This document shows positions 6,181-12,638 of a stretch of DNA of 14,584 bases, in pieces. The notes below the pieces were generated by a model, which was not told the origin of the DNA, did not search any database, and saw only the letters and a list, made by a program, of their open reading frames with translations. Position 1 is the stretch's first letter. Each line of letters starts with the position of its first letter. The DNA comes from an uncultured Anaerotruncus sp. (GTDB lineage Bacteria > Bacillota > Clostridia > Oscillospirales > CAG-272), in the NCBI GenBank assembly GCA_905210995.1, contig CAJLZE010000056.1:1-14584 (forward strand). The letters are read 5' to 3'. The translations under genes and the position numbers were made by a program.

Positions 6181-6209
6181 GAATAATTCAATATTTTTTG
6201 CGCATAATA
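6181..6209 (+). promoter_or_regulatory. Sigma-G/F-like forespore promoter of spoVAF
   Basis: GAATA (6181-6185), a 17-base spacer and CATAATA (6203-6209) fit the forespore sigma-G pattern as I recall it (GHATR, 17-18 bases, CATNMTA). Transcription would start near 6216, leaving a leader of about 28 bases. In Bacillus the spoVA operon containing spoVAF is sigma-G dependent, so the match agrees with the gene. The -10 element lies within the 5' arm of the inverted repeat described separately. Confidence 0.6.
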
Positions 6210-6252
6210 AACCCGAAAAAAACCGAAAGGTATCCGATCTATTATGCGCAAA
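6197..6252 (+). promoter_or_regulatory. Perfect 13-bp inverted repeat that encloses the spoVAF start codon
   Basis: TTTGCGCATAATA (6197-6209) and TATTATGCGCAAA (6240-6252) are exact reverse complements around a 30-base loop. The ATG of spoVAF (6244-6246) lies in the 3' arm, and its AAAGG Shine-Dalgarno (6226-6230) is in the loop. There is no T tract after the stem, so it is not a terminator. In RNA arriving from hprK the stem would occlude the start codon. RNA started at about 6216 would lack the 5' arm. Confidence 0.7.
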
Positions 6253-7677
6253 CTTTCAAATGTATATTCCGACAATGTGGCTCAGCTCGACAGGCTGCTG
6301 CGCGTTGAGGAAAATTTCGATGTTATAAAAAAGCCTCTCCGCATCGGCGCGGACGAGGTGACGCTCTACTATATCGACGGCTTTGTCAAGGACACCGTAA
6401 TGCAAAAGCTCATGCTGGCGCTCGTCTCCCTTGACGGGCTCGGCGAGGGTACCGGCGGCGAGTGCGCGCGGGCATTCACCCGCGCTCATGTCGCATATGT
6501 CGAAACGGATGTAACCGATTCGCTCGACTCTATGCTCGCGGCGGTGCTTTCGGGCGCGTCGCTGATGATAGGCAGTCGCTTCGGCGAATGGGGGATCGTG
6601 ATAGATTCCCGCAGCTATCCCTCGCGCGACACGAGCGAGCCGGAAAACGACCGCGTGATGCGCGGCGCACGCGACGGCTTTGTGGAAACGCTGATATTCA
6701 ACACGGCGCTCATCCGCCGCCGCATACGCGACACGTCGCTGACGATGGAGTATCTTTCGGTCGGCTCGGCGTCAAAGACCGACGTGGTGCTCTGTTATAT
6801 GGACGGCAGAGCCGACGCGGGATATGTCGACAACCTGCGTAGGCGGCTGCTCGACATCGACACCGATTCGCTGACACTCGGTCACGAATCACTCGCCGAA
6901 TGCCTTATCCGCACGCGCTGGTACAATCCGTTCCCGAAGATACGCTCGACCGAGCGCCCCGACGCGGCTGCGGCTCAACTGCTTGAGGGCAGCGTTCTCA
7001 TCCTGCTCGACAATTCGCCCGAGGCAATGGTGCTGCCGACCTCTATATTCGATTTCGTTCAGGAGACGAACGATTATTACTTTCCGCCGCTTACGGCGAC
7101 CTTCATACGCGTCGTGCGGCATACGGTCTGCCTGCTCACGCTTTTTCTCGTGCCGGTGTGGTATATGCTTCTAAGATACCCAAATGCGCTTCCCGTGTGG
7201 CTGAGGTTCATCATCCCGGACGACCGGGGGAAGATACCGATACTCGCACAGCTGCTGCTTGTTGAATTCGTGGTGGACGGGCTTAAGATGGCGTCGATGA
7301 ACACGCCTTCGATGCTGTCGAATTCGCTCTCCGTCGTCGGCGGGCTGATACTCGGCGATTTTGCCGTCGATATCGGCTGGCTGATACCCGAGGTCATACT
7401 CTATATGGCTTTTGTCGCCATAGCGAACTTCTCGCAGCGCTCGTATGAGCTGGGATATGCGCTGAAATTCATGCGCATAGGGCTGCTCATTTTCGTTGCG
7501 CTGTGGGGCTGGGTCGGATTTGTCATAGGCACGGCGGGCGTCGTTCTGCTGCTTGTTTCCAACCGCACGGTCAACGACGGGCACTCATATCTTTATCCTC
7601 TTATCCCGTTCGACGGCAATGCGTGCCTTTCGGTCTTTTTCAGAGTCATGAAAAAGGACGTCGGCAGCAAAAAATAA
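6244..7677 (+). CDS. spoVAF: Spore germination protein SpoVAF (GerA A-subunit family)
   Basis: A 477-aa inner spore membrane protein of the GerAA/SpoVAF family. The long soluble N-terminal half holds family motifs: YYIDGFVKD, VMRGARDGFVETL, FNTALIRRRIRD, MEYLSVGSASKTDV and RSTERPDAAAAQLLEG. These read closer to SpoVAF than to receptor GerAA. Several membrane segments follow from about residue 287 to 460, with PSMLSNSLSVVGGLILG conserved. SpoVAF forms an ion channel that amplifies germination in Bacillus. The length is near the usual 490 aa. The ATG at 6244 has AAAGG 13 bases upstream, rather distant. No spoVAC/AD/AE genes or GerB/GerC partners are nearby, so this is a solitary copy. Confidence 0.93.
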   Translation: MRKLSNVYSDNVAQLDRLLRVEENFDVIKKPLRIGADEVTLYYIDGFVKDTVMQKLMLALVSLDGLGEGTGGECARAFTRAHVAYVETDVTDSLDSMLAAVLSGASLMIGSRFGEWGIVIDSRSYPSRDTSEPENDRVMRGARDGFVETLIFNTALIRRRIRDTSLTMEYLSVGSASKTDVVLCYMDGRADAGYVDNLRRRLLDIDTDSLTLGHESLAECLIRTRWYNPFPKIRSTERPDAAAAQLLEGSVLILLDNSPEAMVLPTSIFDFVQETNDYYFPPLTATFIRVVRHTVCLLTLFLVPVWYMLLRYPNALPVWLRFIIPDDRGKIPILAQLLLVEFVVDGLKMASMNTPSMLSNSLSVVGGLILGDFAVDIGWLIPEVILYMAFVAIANFSQRSYELGYALKFMRIGLLIFVALWGWVGFVIGTAGVVLLLVSNRTVNDGHSYLYPLIPFDGNACLSVFFRVMKKDVGSKK

Positions 7678-7707
7678 CGCGCTGCTTGTAAAAATATAAA
7701 AAATCTC

Positions 7708-7736
7708 TTGACAAGAGACATAATATGTTGTATAAT
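7708..7736 (+). promoter_or_regulatory. rpsU promoter (consensus SigA)
   Basis: TTGACA (7708-7713), a 17-base spacer and TATAAT (7731-7736) match the housekeeping consensus at all twelve positions. The start would be near 7743, giving a leader of about 58 bases before rpsU. Confidence 0.93.
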
Positions 7737-7758
7737 GCTTTCTGTTAATTGGTTTTTT

Positions 7759-7779
7759 GCACACACGTGCGTGATGTGC
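7759..7779 (+). promoter_or_regulatory. Hairpin in the rpsU leader
   Basis: GCACACAC (7759-7766) pairs with GTG-A-TGTGC (7771-7779) around GTGC, giving 8 bp with one bulged A. It ends about 8 bases before the Shine-Dalgarno GGGAGGG. Ribosomal protein leaders often hold autoregulatory structures; a role here is unproven. Confidence 0.4.
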
Positions 7780-7801
7780 TATGCGAAGGGAGGGAAAAAG
7801 A

Positions 7802-7978
7802 ATGGCAGAAGTAAAAGTCAGAGAAGGCGAGACACTTGACAGTGCTCTGCGTCGTTTCAAACGGCAGTGCGCTCGTTCCGGCGTCCTTACCGAGCTTCGC
7901 AAGAGAGAGCATTACGAAAAGCCCAGCGTAAAGCGGAAGAAGAAATCCGAAGCCGCCAGAAAGCGCAAATACAAATAA
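7802..7978 (+). CDS. rpsU: 30S ribosomal protein S21
   Basis: A 58-aa, strongly basic small-subunit protein. It begins MAEVKVREGETLDSALRRFK, has the conserved RRFKRQCARSGVLTELRKREHYEKPS core, and ends in a Lys/Arg-rich helix (KRKKKSEAARKRKYK), all typical of Firmicutes S21. The ATG at 7802 is used rather than the longer frame from 7781, because GGGAGGG precedes it at a good distance and MAEVKVRE is the family N-terminus. It has its own consensus promoter and a terminator directly downstream, so it is probably expressed strongly as a single gene. Confidence 0.97.
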   Translation: MAEVKVREGETLDSALRRFKRQCARSGVLTELRKREHYEKPSVKRKKKSEAARKRKYK

Positions 7979-7997
7979 TCCGTCGAAACGAAAACGG

Positions 7998-8039
7998 AAA
8001 AACGGGATCGCGTCTGCGCAAGCGGCGCGTCCCGTTTTT
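7998..8039 (+). terminator. Intrinsic terminator after rpsU
   Basis: AAAAACGGGA (7998-8007) pairs with TCCCGTTTTT (8030-8039). An inner CGCG/CGCG and CTGC/GCGG stem is capped by a GCAA tetraloop, with one bulged T. The 3' arm supplies the U tract. It separates rpsU from hinT. Confidence 0.88.
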
Positions 8040-8074
8040 GCATATTTAAAAACGAACAAAAGGGAGATAGGATC

Positions 8075-8413
8075 ATGGACTGTCTGTTCTGTAAGATAAT
8101 CGCGGGGGAGATACCCTCGCAGAAGGTATATGCGGATGAATATGTTTATGCGTTCCGCGACATAAATCCGCAGGCGCCGGTGCACGTTCTCATCGTTCCG
8201 CGCGCGCACATCGCGTCGGCTGACGAGATCACGACCGAAAACAGCTCCGCCGTGGCGCACATTTTCGAGGCGATACCGAAGATCGCCGCCATATGCGGGC
8301 TTGAAAACGGCTATCGCGTCATCACCAACTGCGGAGAGGACGGCTGCCAGTCGGTAAAGCATCTGCACTTCCATCTTATCGGCGGCAGAAAGCTGCCCGA
8401 AAATATGGGCTGA
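8075..8413 (+). CDS. hinT: HIT family nucleotide-binding protein (HinT-like)
   Basis: A 112-aa histidine-triad protein, likely a purine nucleoside phosphoramidase. The N-terminus CLFCKIIAGEIPS and the C-terminal triad HLHFHLIGG (H96, H98, H100) are diagnostic, and the length is that of bacterial HinT. AGGGAGA precedes the ATG by about 8 bases. A clear promoter is not visible between the rpsU terminator and the gene, so it may depend on read-through or on a weak promoter near 8040. It faces the aspartate kinase gene across a shared terminator. Confidence 0.95.
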   Translation: MDCLFCKIIAGEIPSQKVYADEYVYAFRDINPQAPVHVLIVPRAHIASADEITTENSSAVAHIFEAIPKIAAICGLENGYRVITNCGEDGCQSVKHLHFHLIGGRKLPENMG

Positions 8414-8427
8414 GCCCCTCACGGCAC

Positions 8428-8478
8428 AAAAACCGGATCCGCTGCCGCGCATTTTGCGCGGCAGCGGATCGGTTTTTT
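8428..8478. terminator. Strong bidirectional terminator between hinT and aspartate kinase
   Basis: GATCCGCTGCCGCGCA (8436-8451) and TGCGCGGCAGCGGATC (8455-8470) are a perfect 16-bp stem with a TTT loop. CC/GG and AAAAA/TTTTT extend it after a one-base bulge, giving U tracts on both strands. It lies between convergent genes and should end both transcripts. Confidence 0.95.
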
Positions 8479-8489
8479 GTTTTTCCGTG

Positions 8490-9821
8490 TCAGTCGGAAT
8501 TTTTGACGAATTCCGAGTAAATGGCGCGAAGGGCGTTTTCAAAGTCGTGCTCCTCGACGCCGATGATGATATTCAGCTCCGAAGAGCCCTGGTCTATCAT
8601 TCTTATGTTGACGCCCGCGGCGGAGATGGCTGCGAATATTCGCGCCGCGGTACCGCGCGCCTTGACCATTCCGCGTCCGACGACCGCGATGAGCGCCACA
8701 TTGTCCTCGACGGTGATGCTGTCGGGGCGCAGCGCACGGCGCAGAGCGTTGAGTATGCGGTCGCGCCTGCCCTCAAGAGTTGCCGTTTCGAGCACAACGC
8801 TCATTGTGTCAATGCCGGAGGGGAGATGCTCGAAGGTGATGCCGTATTCCTCGAATATTTCAAGCACGCGCCTGCCGAACGAAGGCTCGGAGTTCATCAT
8901 GTCCTGCTCGAGCGTTATGACGGTGAACCCGCGCTTTCCCGCAACGCCGGTTATCACGTGCTCGCTGTCGTAATCCTGCGCGGCGGCGACTATCATGGTG
9001 CCGGGGTCCTGCGGGCGCAGCGTGTTGCGGATATTTATCGGTATACCGGCATATCTGACCGGGAAGATAGCTTCCTCGTGCAGCACCGTGGCGCCCATAT
9101 ACGAAAGCTCGCGCAGCTCGCGGTATGTTATGGTCTTTATGGTCAGCGGGTCGTCGACTATGCGCGGATCAGCCATCTTGAAGCCCGAAACATCCGTCCA
9201 GTTTTCGTAAAGGTCCGCCTCCGCCGCGCGCGCGACGATAGAGCCCGTCACGTCCGAGCCGCCGCGCGAAAAGGTCTTGACGGTCTCGTTCGGCATAATC
9301 CCGTAAAAGCCGGGAATGACGGCACGTTCGTGCTGCGCCAGCTCCGCGCTCATGATCTCCTGTGTGCGATCGGCGTCAAATGCGCCGGTGTCTGTGAAAT
9401 ATATCACGTTTTCGGCGTCGATAAAGTCGTAGCCGAGGTATTTCGCAAGTATCAGCCCCGAGAGATACTCGCCGCGGCTGGCGGCGTAGTCGCGTCCCGC
9501 ACGGCCCGTTATCGCGTTTTTGATGTAGAGCATTTCGTGCGAAATATCAAAGTCGAGCCCCAGCTCGTCGATTATCGTGTAATAGCGTTCGCATATCCTG
9601 TCGAAATAAGCGTCCGTCTCTTCTATCGGCGCGCGCTCGCGCACGAGCCTGTGAAACTCATAGAGCATATCCGTGACCTTTATATCGCCTCCGAAGCGCT
9701 TGCCCGGCGCCGAGGGGACTACATATCTGCGGGACTCGTCCGCTCTGACTATCGCCGCCGCCATTTTGAAATGTTCCGCGTCGCAGAGTGAGCTCCCGCC
9801 GAATTTGACTACTTTAAGCAT
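8490..9821 (-). CDS. Aspartate kinase
   Basis: A 443-aa cytoplasmic enzyme making aspartyl-phosphate, the first step to lysine, threonine, methionine and diaminopimelate. The kinase domain has KFGGSS (6-11), RGEYLSG (116-122), SRGGSD (185-190) and a VSGFKMADPR segment. The C-terminal third (about 300-443) has two ACT-type regulatory regions (GFTVITLEQDMMNSEPSF; VALIAVVGRGMVKARGTAARIF). The length and ACT layout resemble monofunctional, allosterically controlled enzymes such as YclM/LysC class III; the effector cannot be assigned. The gene stands alone, with a strong promoter upstream and no lysine riboswitch in its short leader. Confidence 0.95.
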   Translation of the reverse strand: MLKVVKFGGSSLCDAEHFKMAAAIVRADESRRYVVPSAPGKRFGGDIKVTDMLYEFHRLVRERAPIEETDAYFDRICERYYTIIDELGLDFDISHEMLYIKNAITGRAGRDYAASRGEYLSGLILAKYLGYDFIDAENVIYFTDTGAFDADRTQEIMSAELAQHERAVIPGFYGIMPNETVKTFSRGGSDVTGSIVARAAEADLYENWTDVSGFKMADPRIVDDPLTIKTITYRELRELSYMGATVLHEEAIFPVRYAGIPINIRNTLRPQDPGTMIVAAAQDYDSEHVITGVAGKRGFTVITLEQDMMNSEPSFGRRVLEIFEEYGITFEHLPSGIDTMSVVLETATLEGRRDRILNALRRALRPDSITVEDNVALIAVVGRGMVKARGTAARIFAAISAAGVNIRMIDQGSSELNIIIGVEEHDFENALRAIYSEFVKNSD

Positions 9822-9889
9822 GGTTGTACCGATCCTATCTTTTGTTACGTTGAACGCTGAGCGCCGTGCGCTCTGCCCTTTACATTAAT

Positions 9890-9917
9890 ATTATATGAAA
9901 AAATCGCCTTTTGTCAA
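9890..9917 (-). promoter_or_regulatory. Aspartate kinase promoter
   Basis: On the minus strand TTGACA (9917-9912), a 16-base spacer and TATAAT (9895-9890) form a consensus SigA promoter. The leader of about 60 bases contains one small perfect hairpin GAGCGC-ACG-GCGCTC (9873-9859) and AGGA 11 bases before the ATG. The leader is too short for a known lysine riboswitch. Confidence 0.88.
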
Positions 9918-9948
9918 CATGTTTCGACCGTGGACACGGTAACAAAAG

Positions 9949-9985
9949 CAAACAAGACCTCCCGACGGGCGGGAGGTCTTGTTTG
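9949..9985 (-). terminator. Terminator of the GT8/acyltransferase operon
   Basis: CAAACAAGACCTCCCG (9949-9964) and CGGGAGGTCTTGTTTG (9970-9985) form a perfect 16-bp stem with a 5-base loop. On the minus strand the 3' arm ends TTGTTTG and continues CTTTTGTT. It lies 11 bases after the stop of the last operon gene and before the aspartate kinase promoter. Confidence 0.92.
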
Positions 9986-9995
9986 ATAATGAACG

Positions 9996-10766
9996 TCAGT
10001 CGCCGGCCTTTTTGCGGTACACGATGTATTCGCAGTCGCTCTCGCGGCTGCGTGCGGTCATTGCATCATATACCGCGTCGTGCAGCGCTTTTGTGCGTTC
10101 GCGCAGCGGCAGCTCCGTGTCGGGATAAAACGGACCGTCCGTGTATATCACCGCTGCGGGCTTTTTTCTGAAGCGGCGGCGTTTGTATGTTACGGTCATT
10201 GCGAATACCGGCTTGCCGAGCCTCGCGGGAAAGGTAAAAGAGCTGTCCGCGAACGGGCGTATCCCGGTGTAATATTCCCATACGTGCGCTTCGGGGTAAA
10301 TGACGATATTTTTCTTTTCCGCACTGCGCGCCGCCACCGCCTCGTTGAATTTTTTCATTCCCGAGAGCGTGTCGGGTATCGGCAGTGCCCCGAGGTAGGG
10401 CAATATTCGCCCGATAACTGGGATAGCAAGATTTGCGGGGCTGACTACGGTGTATATGCGGCGCGGAAACGATGCGAGCGCCGGCTGGAACACATCGCCG
10501 ACCGGCTGAGTATGGTTGCCGTATATGAACGCACCGTCGGGCGCTTTTTTAAGTGCCGCTCTGTTTTTAAAGCGAACGTGCAGAAAGAGCCGGCAGCCGA
10601 ACGACGAAAGCAGCAGCGCCGTGCCGTATGACAGAGCCGAAAGCACCCGCGAACGCGCGTCGCGTCTTATCCACTCATAATCCTCGGGCAGCCGCAGGTC
10701 CTGGTCGCGCGTCGTCACAAAATCGTCGGTGTATGAGCTGTAATATCTCTCGCGCGGCGCTCTCAT
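9996..10766 (-). CDS. PlsC/LPLAT-type acyltransferase with HX5D motif
   Basis: A 256-aa protein of the lysophospholipid/1-acylglycerol-3-phosphate acyltransferase superfamily. Motif I is YGNHTQPVGD (H85, D91), so histidine and aspartate are five residues apart rather than the usual four. Motif III is IYPEAHVWEYY (P158, E159) in place of FPEGTRS. GALPIPD and LGKPVFAMTV match motifs II and IV. A hydrophobic stretch lies at about 43-62. The start overlaps the previous stop by 4 bases (ATGA), with GAGG 7 bases upstream. It is the last gene of the operon. The likely role is transfer of an acyl chain to a glycolipid or surface glycan; the acceptor is unknown. Confidence 0.82.
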   Translation of the reverse strand: MRAPRERYYSSYTDDFVTTRDQDLRLPEDYEWIRRDARSRVLSALSYGTALLLSSFGCRLFLHVRFKNRAALKKAPDGAFIYGNHTQPVGDVFQPALASFPRRIYTVVSPANLAIPVIGRILPYLGALPIPDTLSGMKKFNEAVAARSAEKKNIVIYPEAHVWEYYTGIRPFADSSFTFPARLGKPVFAMTVTYKRRRFRKKPAAVIYTDGPFYPDTELPLRERTKALHDAVYDAMTARSRESDCEYIVYRKKAGD

Positions 10767-11662
10767 GCCGGGTCCTCGGTCCCCGCCTCCGCACCGCTCT
10801 TTTCGAGGGTGCCCGTCCAGCCCGCAATGTCGGAGGGGTCAAAGGTGTAGTCGAGCGGCTTGGAATACACTTTTTCGTATATTTCCTTTTTGAGGCGGTA
10901 GTCGGCGGCGCTCATCAGCGCGCTGTTCTCCCACACCGACTTCGACGGATCGGGGTACAGCACGTCAAGCACGTGAACGATAAATTTCACCTTGCGGAAC
11001 TCGGCTGTGTCCTGTTCTGGCAGGTCGCGCTGCTCGATGAAGCATGAAATTACGGGAAAGCCGAGCCGCGCGGCATAGTAGAAGGCGCCGAGCTTCGGCG
11101 GGCGCGGCTTGCGGTAGTTGAACCACATCTCCTCCTCCGGGTAGATGAGCACGAACTCGTCATCCGTCAGCAGCTCCTTCAGTATGTCCGCGAATTCGCG
11201 CTGCGTGTAGTGGATGTTGCCGGAGATGGGGATTATGTCGGCATAGTTCATCAGGAAACCGATGATCCCGGGCATGGCGAGGTTGGTCTCCTGGCTTACG
11301 ATGTTTATGCGCTTTCTGCCGAGCCTGCGTGCGAGCAGGCGTATCCCGGTGTTTTCGACCGGGCTGAAGTGGTTGCTCGTTATTATTGCTCCGCCGCTCA
11401 CCGTCTGTGCTTTTTCGATGCCGACGATCTCCGTGTCACGGCAGAGCACGTCTGTCAGCACGTTTGCGATCCCGCGCGCGGCGCAGGACCGCATTCTGAA
11501 CGACGCCGTGCCGCGTTCCTTCAGATATTTGTTTATGATCGCATTGCTTTCTTCTGTCGTGAGCACGGGGTCATGCGTTTCGACCTTGGCGAAGAAGTTG
11601 CCGCTCTCCGCCGCGCGCTTTATGTTTTCTATGACCTCATCGCGGTCGCTTCCGATTATCAT
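10763..11662 (-). CDS. PlsC/LPLAT-type acyltransferase with HX4E motif
   Basis: A 299-aa member of the same superfamily as its neighbour. Motif I is SNHFSPVEN (H98, E103), with Glu where the catalytic Asp is expected. Motif III is IYPEEEMWFNYR (P175, E176). ADIIPISGN and LGFPVISCFIE correspond to motifs II and IV. It has about 90 residues ahead of motif I and a 50-residue C-terminal extension. The start overlaps the upstream GT8 stop by 4 bases; AAGGAG is 13 bases upstream. It is paralogous to the 9996-10766 product but clearly diverged, so the two may add different acyl groups or act at different positions. The substrate is not known. Confidence 0.8.
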   Translation of the reverse strand: MIIGSDRDEVIENIKRAAESGNFFAKVETHDPVLTTEESNAIINKYLKERGTASFRMRSCAARGIANVLTDVLCRDTEIVGIEKAQTVSGGAIITSNHFSPVENTGIRLLARRLGRKRINIVSQETNLAMPGIIGFLMNYADIIPISGNIHYTQREFADILKELLTDDEFVLIYPEEEMWFNYRKPRPPKLGAFYYAARLGFPVISCFIEQRDLPEQDTAEFRKVKFIVHVLDVLYPDPSKSVWENSALMSAADYRLKKEIYEKVYSKPLDYTFDPSDIAGWTGTLEKSGAEAGTEDPA

Positions 11663-12624
11663 AGACGGATCTTCACTCCTTTTTCGTGTTCCTTCCTGAA
11701 TGTCACGTCCGACTCCGCTATCATGGCACCCCGTTTTATGAGAAGCTCAAGGCATTTTGCGTCGGATTCCTTCTGCGCGTCCGAATACCCCTGCTTGAAA
11801 TCGAGTATTTCGGGCAGATAGCCGCAGTTCTGCGCATATTTCCAGAATATCTCCGCATACTGCACGCCGTCATAGCACCACGGCTTTGAAAAAAGATTGT
11901 AGTGTACCAGCTTTGCGCCTTCAAGCGGCGGGCGGCGGTCGTTGGGCATAGTGTCCCAACATTCGTCAAGGTAGTGTATCTTTCCGCTGCACATGGCGTT
12001 GAGATAGTCCTGATCCGGCGCTATGCAGTCGAAATGATAAGTGTTCAGCAGCGAGAGAAAGTGGCGGTCGATCTCCGCCTCGCGCAGCTTTTTCAGGTTC
12101 ATGAGCAGAACGCCGGAATTCACGTAGGAGCGGCGGTCAACACCGACGGCTTTTTCCATATAATCCGCGAGCTCGGGCACGTCGGATACCGAACGGTCGG
12201 CGCACGCGCCGATAAAGTTGTCACCGATGTCGGTGTCGTAAAGCTCGGCAAGGTCGCCCGTCAGCACAACGTCACTGTCGATGTATATTCCCTTGTCATA
12301 TTCGGGGAACATGACGGGAATTAAAAGGCGGAAATATATCGTGAGGGTGAAATAATCGCACCTTAGGCGGTTCGACATGCGGTCGGTTATCGTTTCAAGT
12401 CCGCGCCCCATGGGAGTAAAGTCAACGGCAAAGTTTTCGGTGGCAAGTGCGCCGAGGCGACGGCGGTTCTCCTCGCAGAGATCCTGATAAAGCACGACGG
12501 CGCGGTAACGGCGGTCGGGCGAAGAATTTTTTATCGCAGAGGCGAGGGCAACGCTGAGAAACGGCGCGTAGCCGTCGTCGATGGTGAAAAATACGGGGAT
12601 GATGTTTTTGTTTTCGTTGTTCAT
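11659..12624 (-). CDS. GT8 family glycosyltransferase (second of two)
   Basis: A 321-aa retaining glycosyltransferase of family GT8, which transfers glucose or galactose from a UDP-sugar. The metal-binding DXD is in YIDSDVV (D116, D118). NSGVLLMNL (169-177), APDQDYLN (202-209) and the C-terminal HYNLFSKPW (241-249) are the usual GT8 marks. No membrane segment is seen. The ATG at 12624 is preferred because AAAGG lies 10 bases upstream. An in-frame ATG at 12642 overlaps the preceding stop by 4 bases, like the other junctions of the operon, but has no ribosome site. The product feeds the same pathway as the neighbouring GT8 and two acyltransferases. Confidence 0.9.
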   Translation of the reverse strand: MNNENKNIIPVFFTIDDGYAPFLSVALASAIKNSSPDRRYRAVVLYQDLCEENRRRLGALATENFAVDFTPMGRGLETITDRMSNRLRCDYFTLTIYFRLLIPVMFPEYDKGIYIDSDVVLTGDLAELYDTDIGDNFIGACADRSVSDVPELADYMEKAVGVDRRSYVNSGVLLMNLKKLREAEIDRHFLSLLNTYHFDCIAPDQDYLNAMCSGKIHYLDECWDTMPNDRRPPLEGAKLVHYNLFSKPWCYDGVQYAEIFWKYAQNCGYLPEILDFKQGYSDAQKESDAKCLELLIKRGAMIAESDVTFRKEHEKGVKIRL

Positions 12625-12638
12625 TGTGATAATACCTT

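Noticed and set aside
8454..9791. Plus-strand frame of 445 aa across the aspartate kinase gene
   Set aside because: It is antisense to a gene with full aspartate kinase motifs, promoter and ribosome site. Its protein is rich in Arg/His/Val with no motif, as expected for a mirror frame in GC-rich DNA.
9822..9890. Possible lysine riboswitch before aspartate kinase
   Set aside because: The leader is only about 60 bases with one 6-bp hairpin. The lysine riboswitch is about 170 bases or more with five helices.
9996..11662. Idea that the two acyltransferases are pseudogenes because of altered dyad motifs
   Set aside because: Both frames are intact, tightly coupled to neighbours, of normal length and with the other fold motifs kept.
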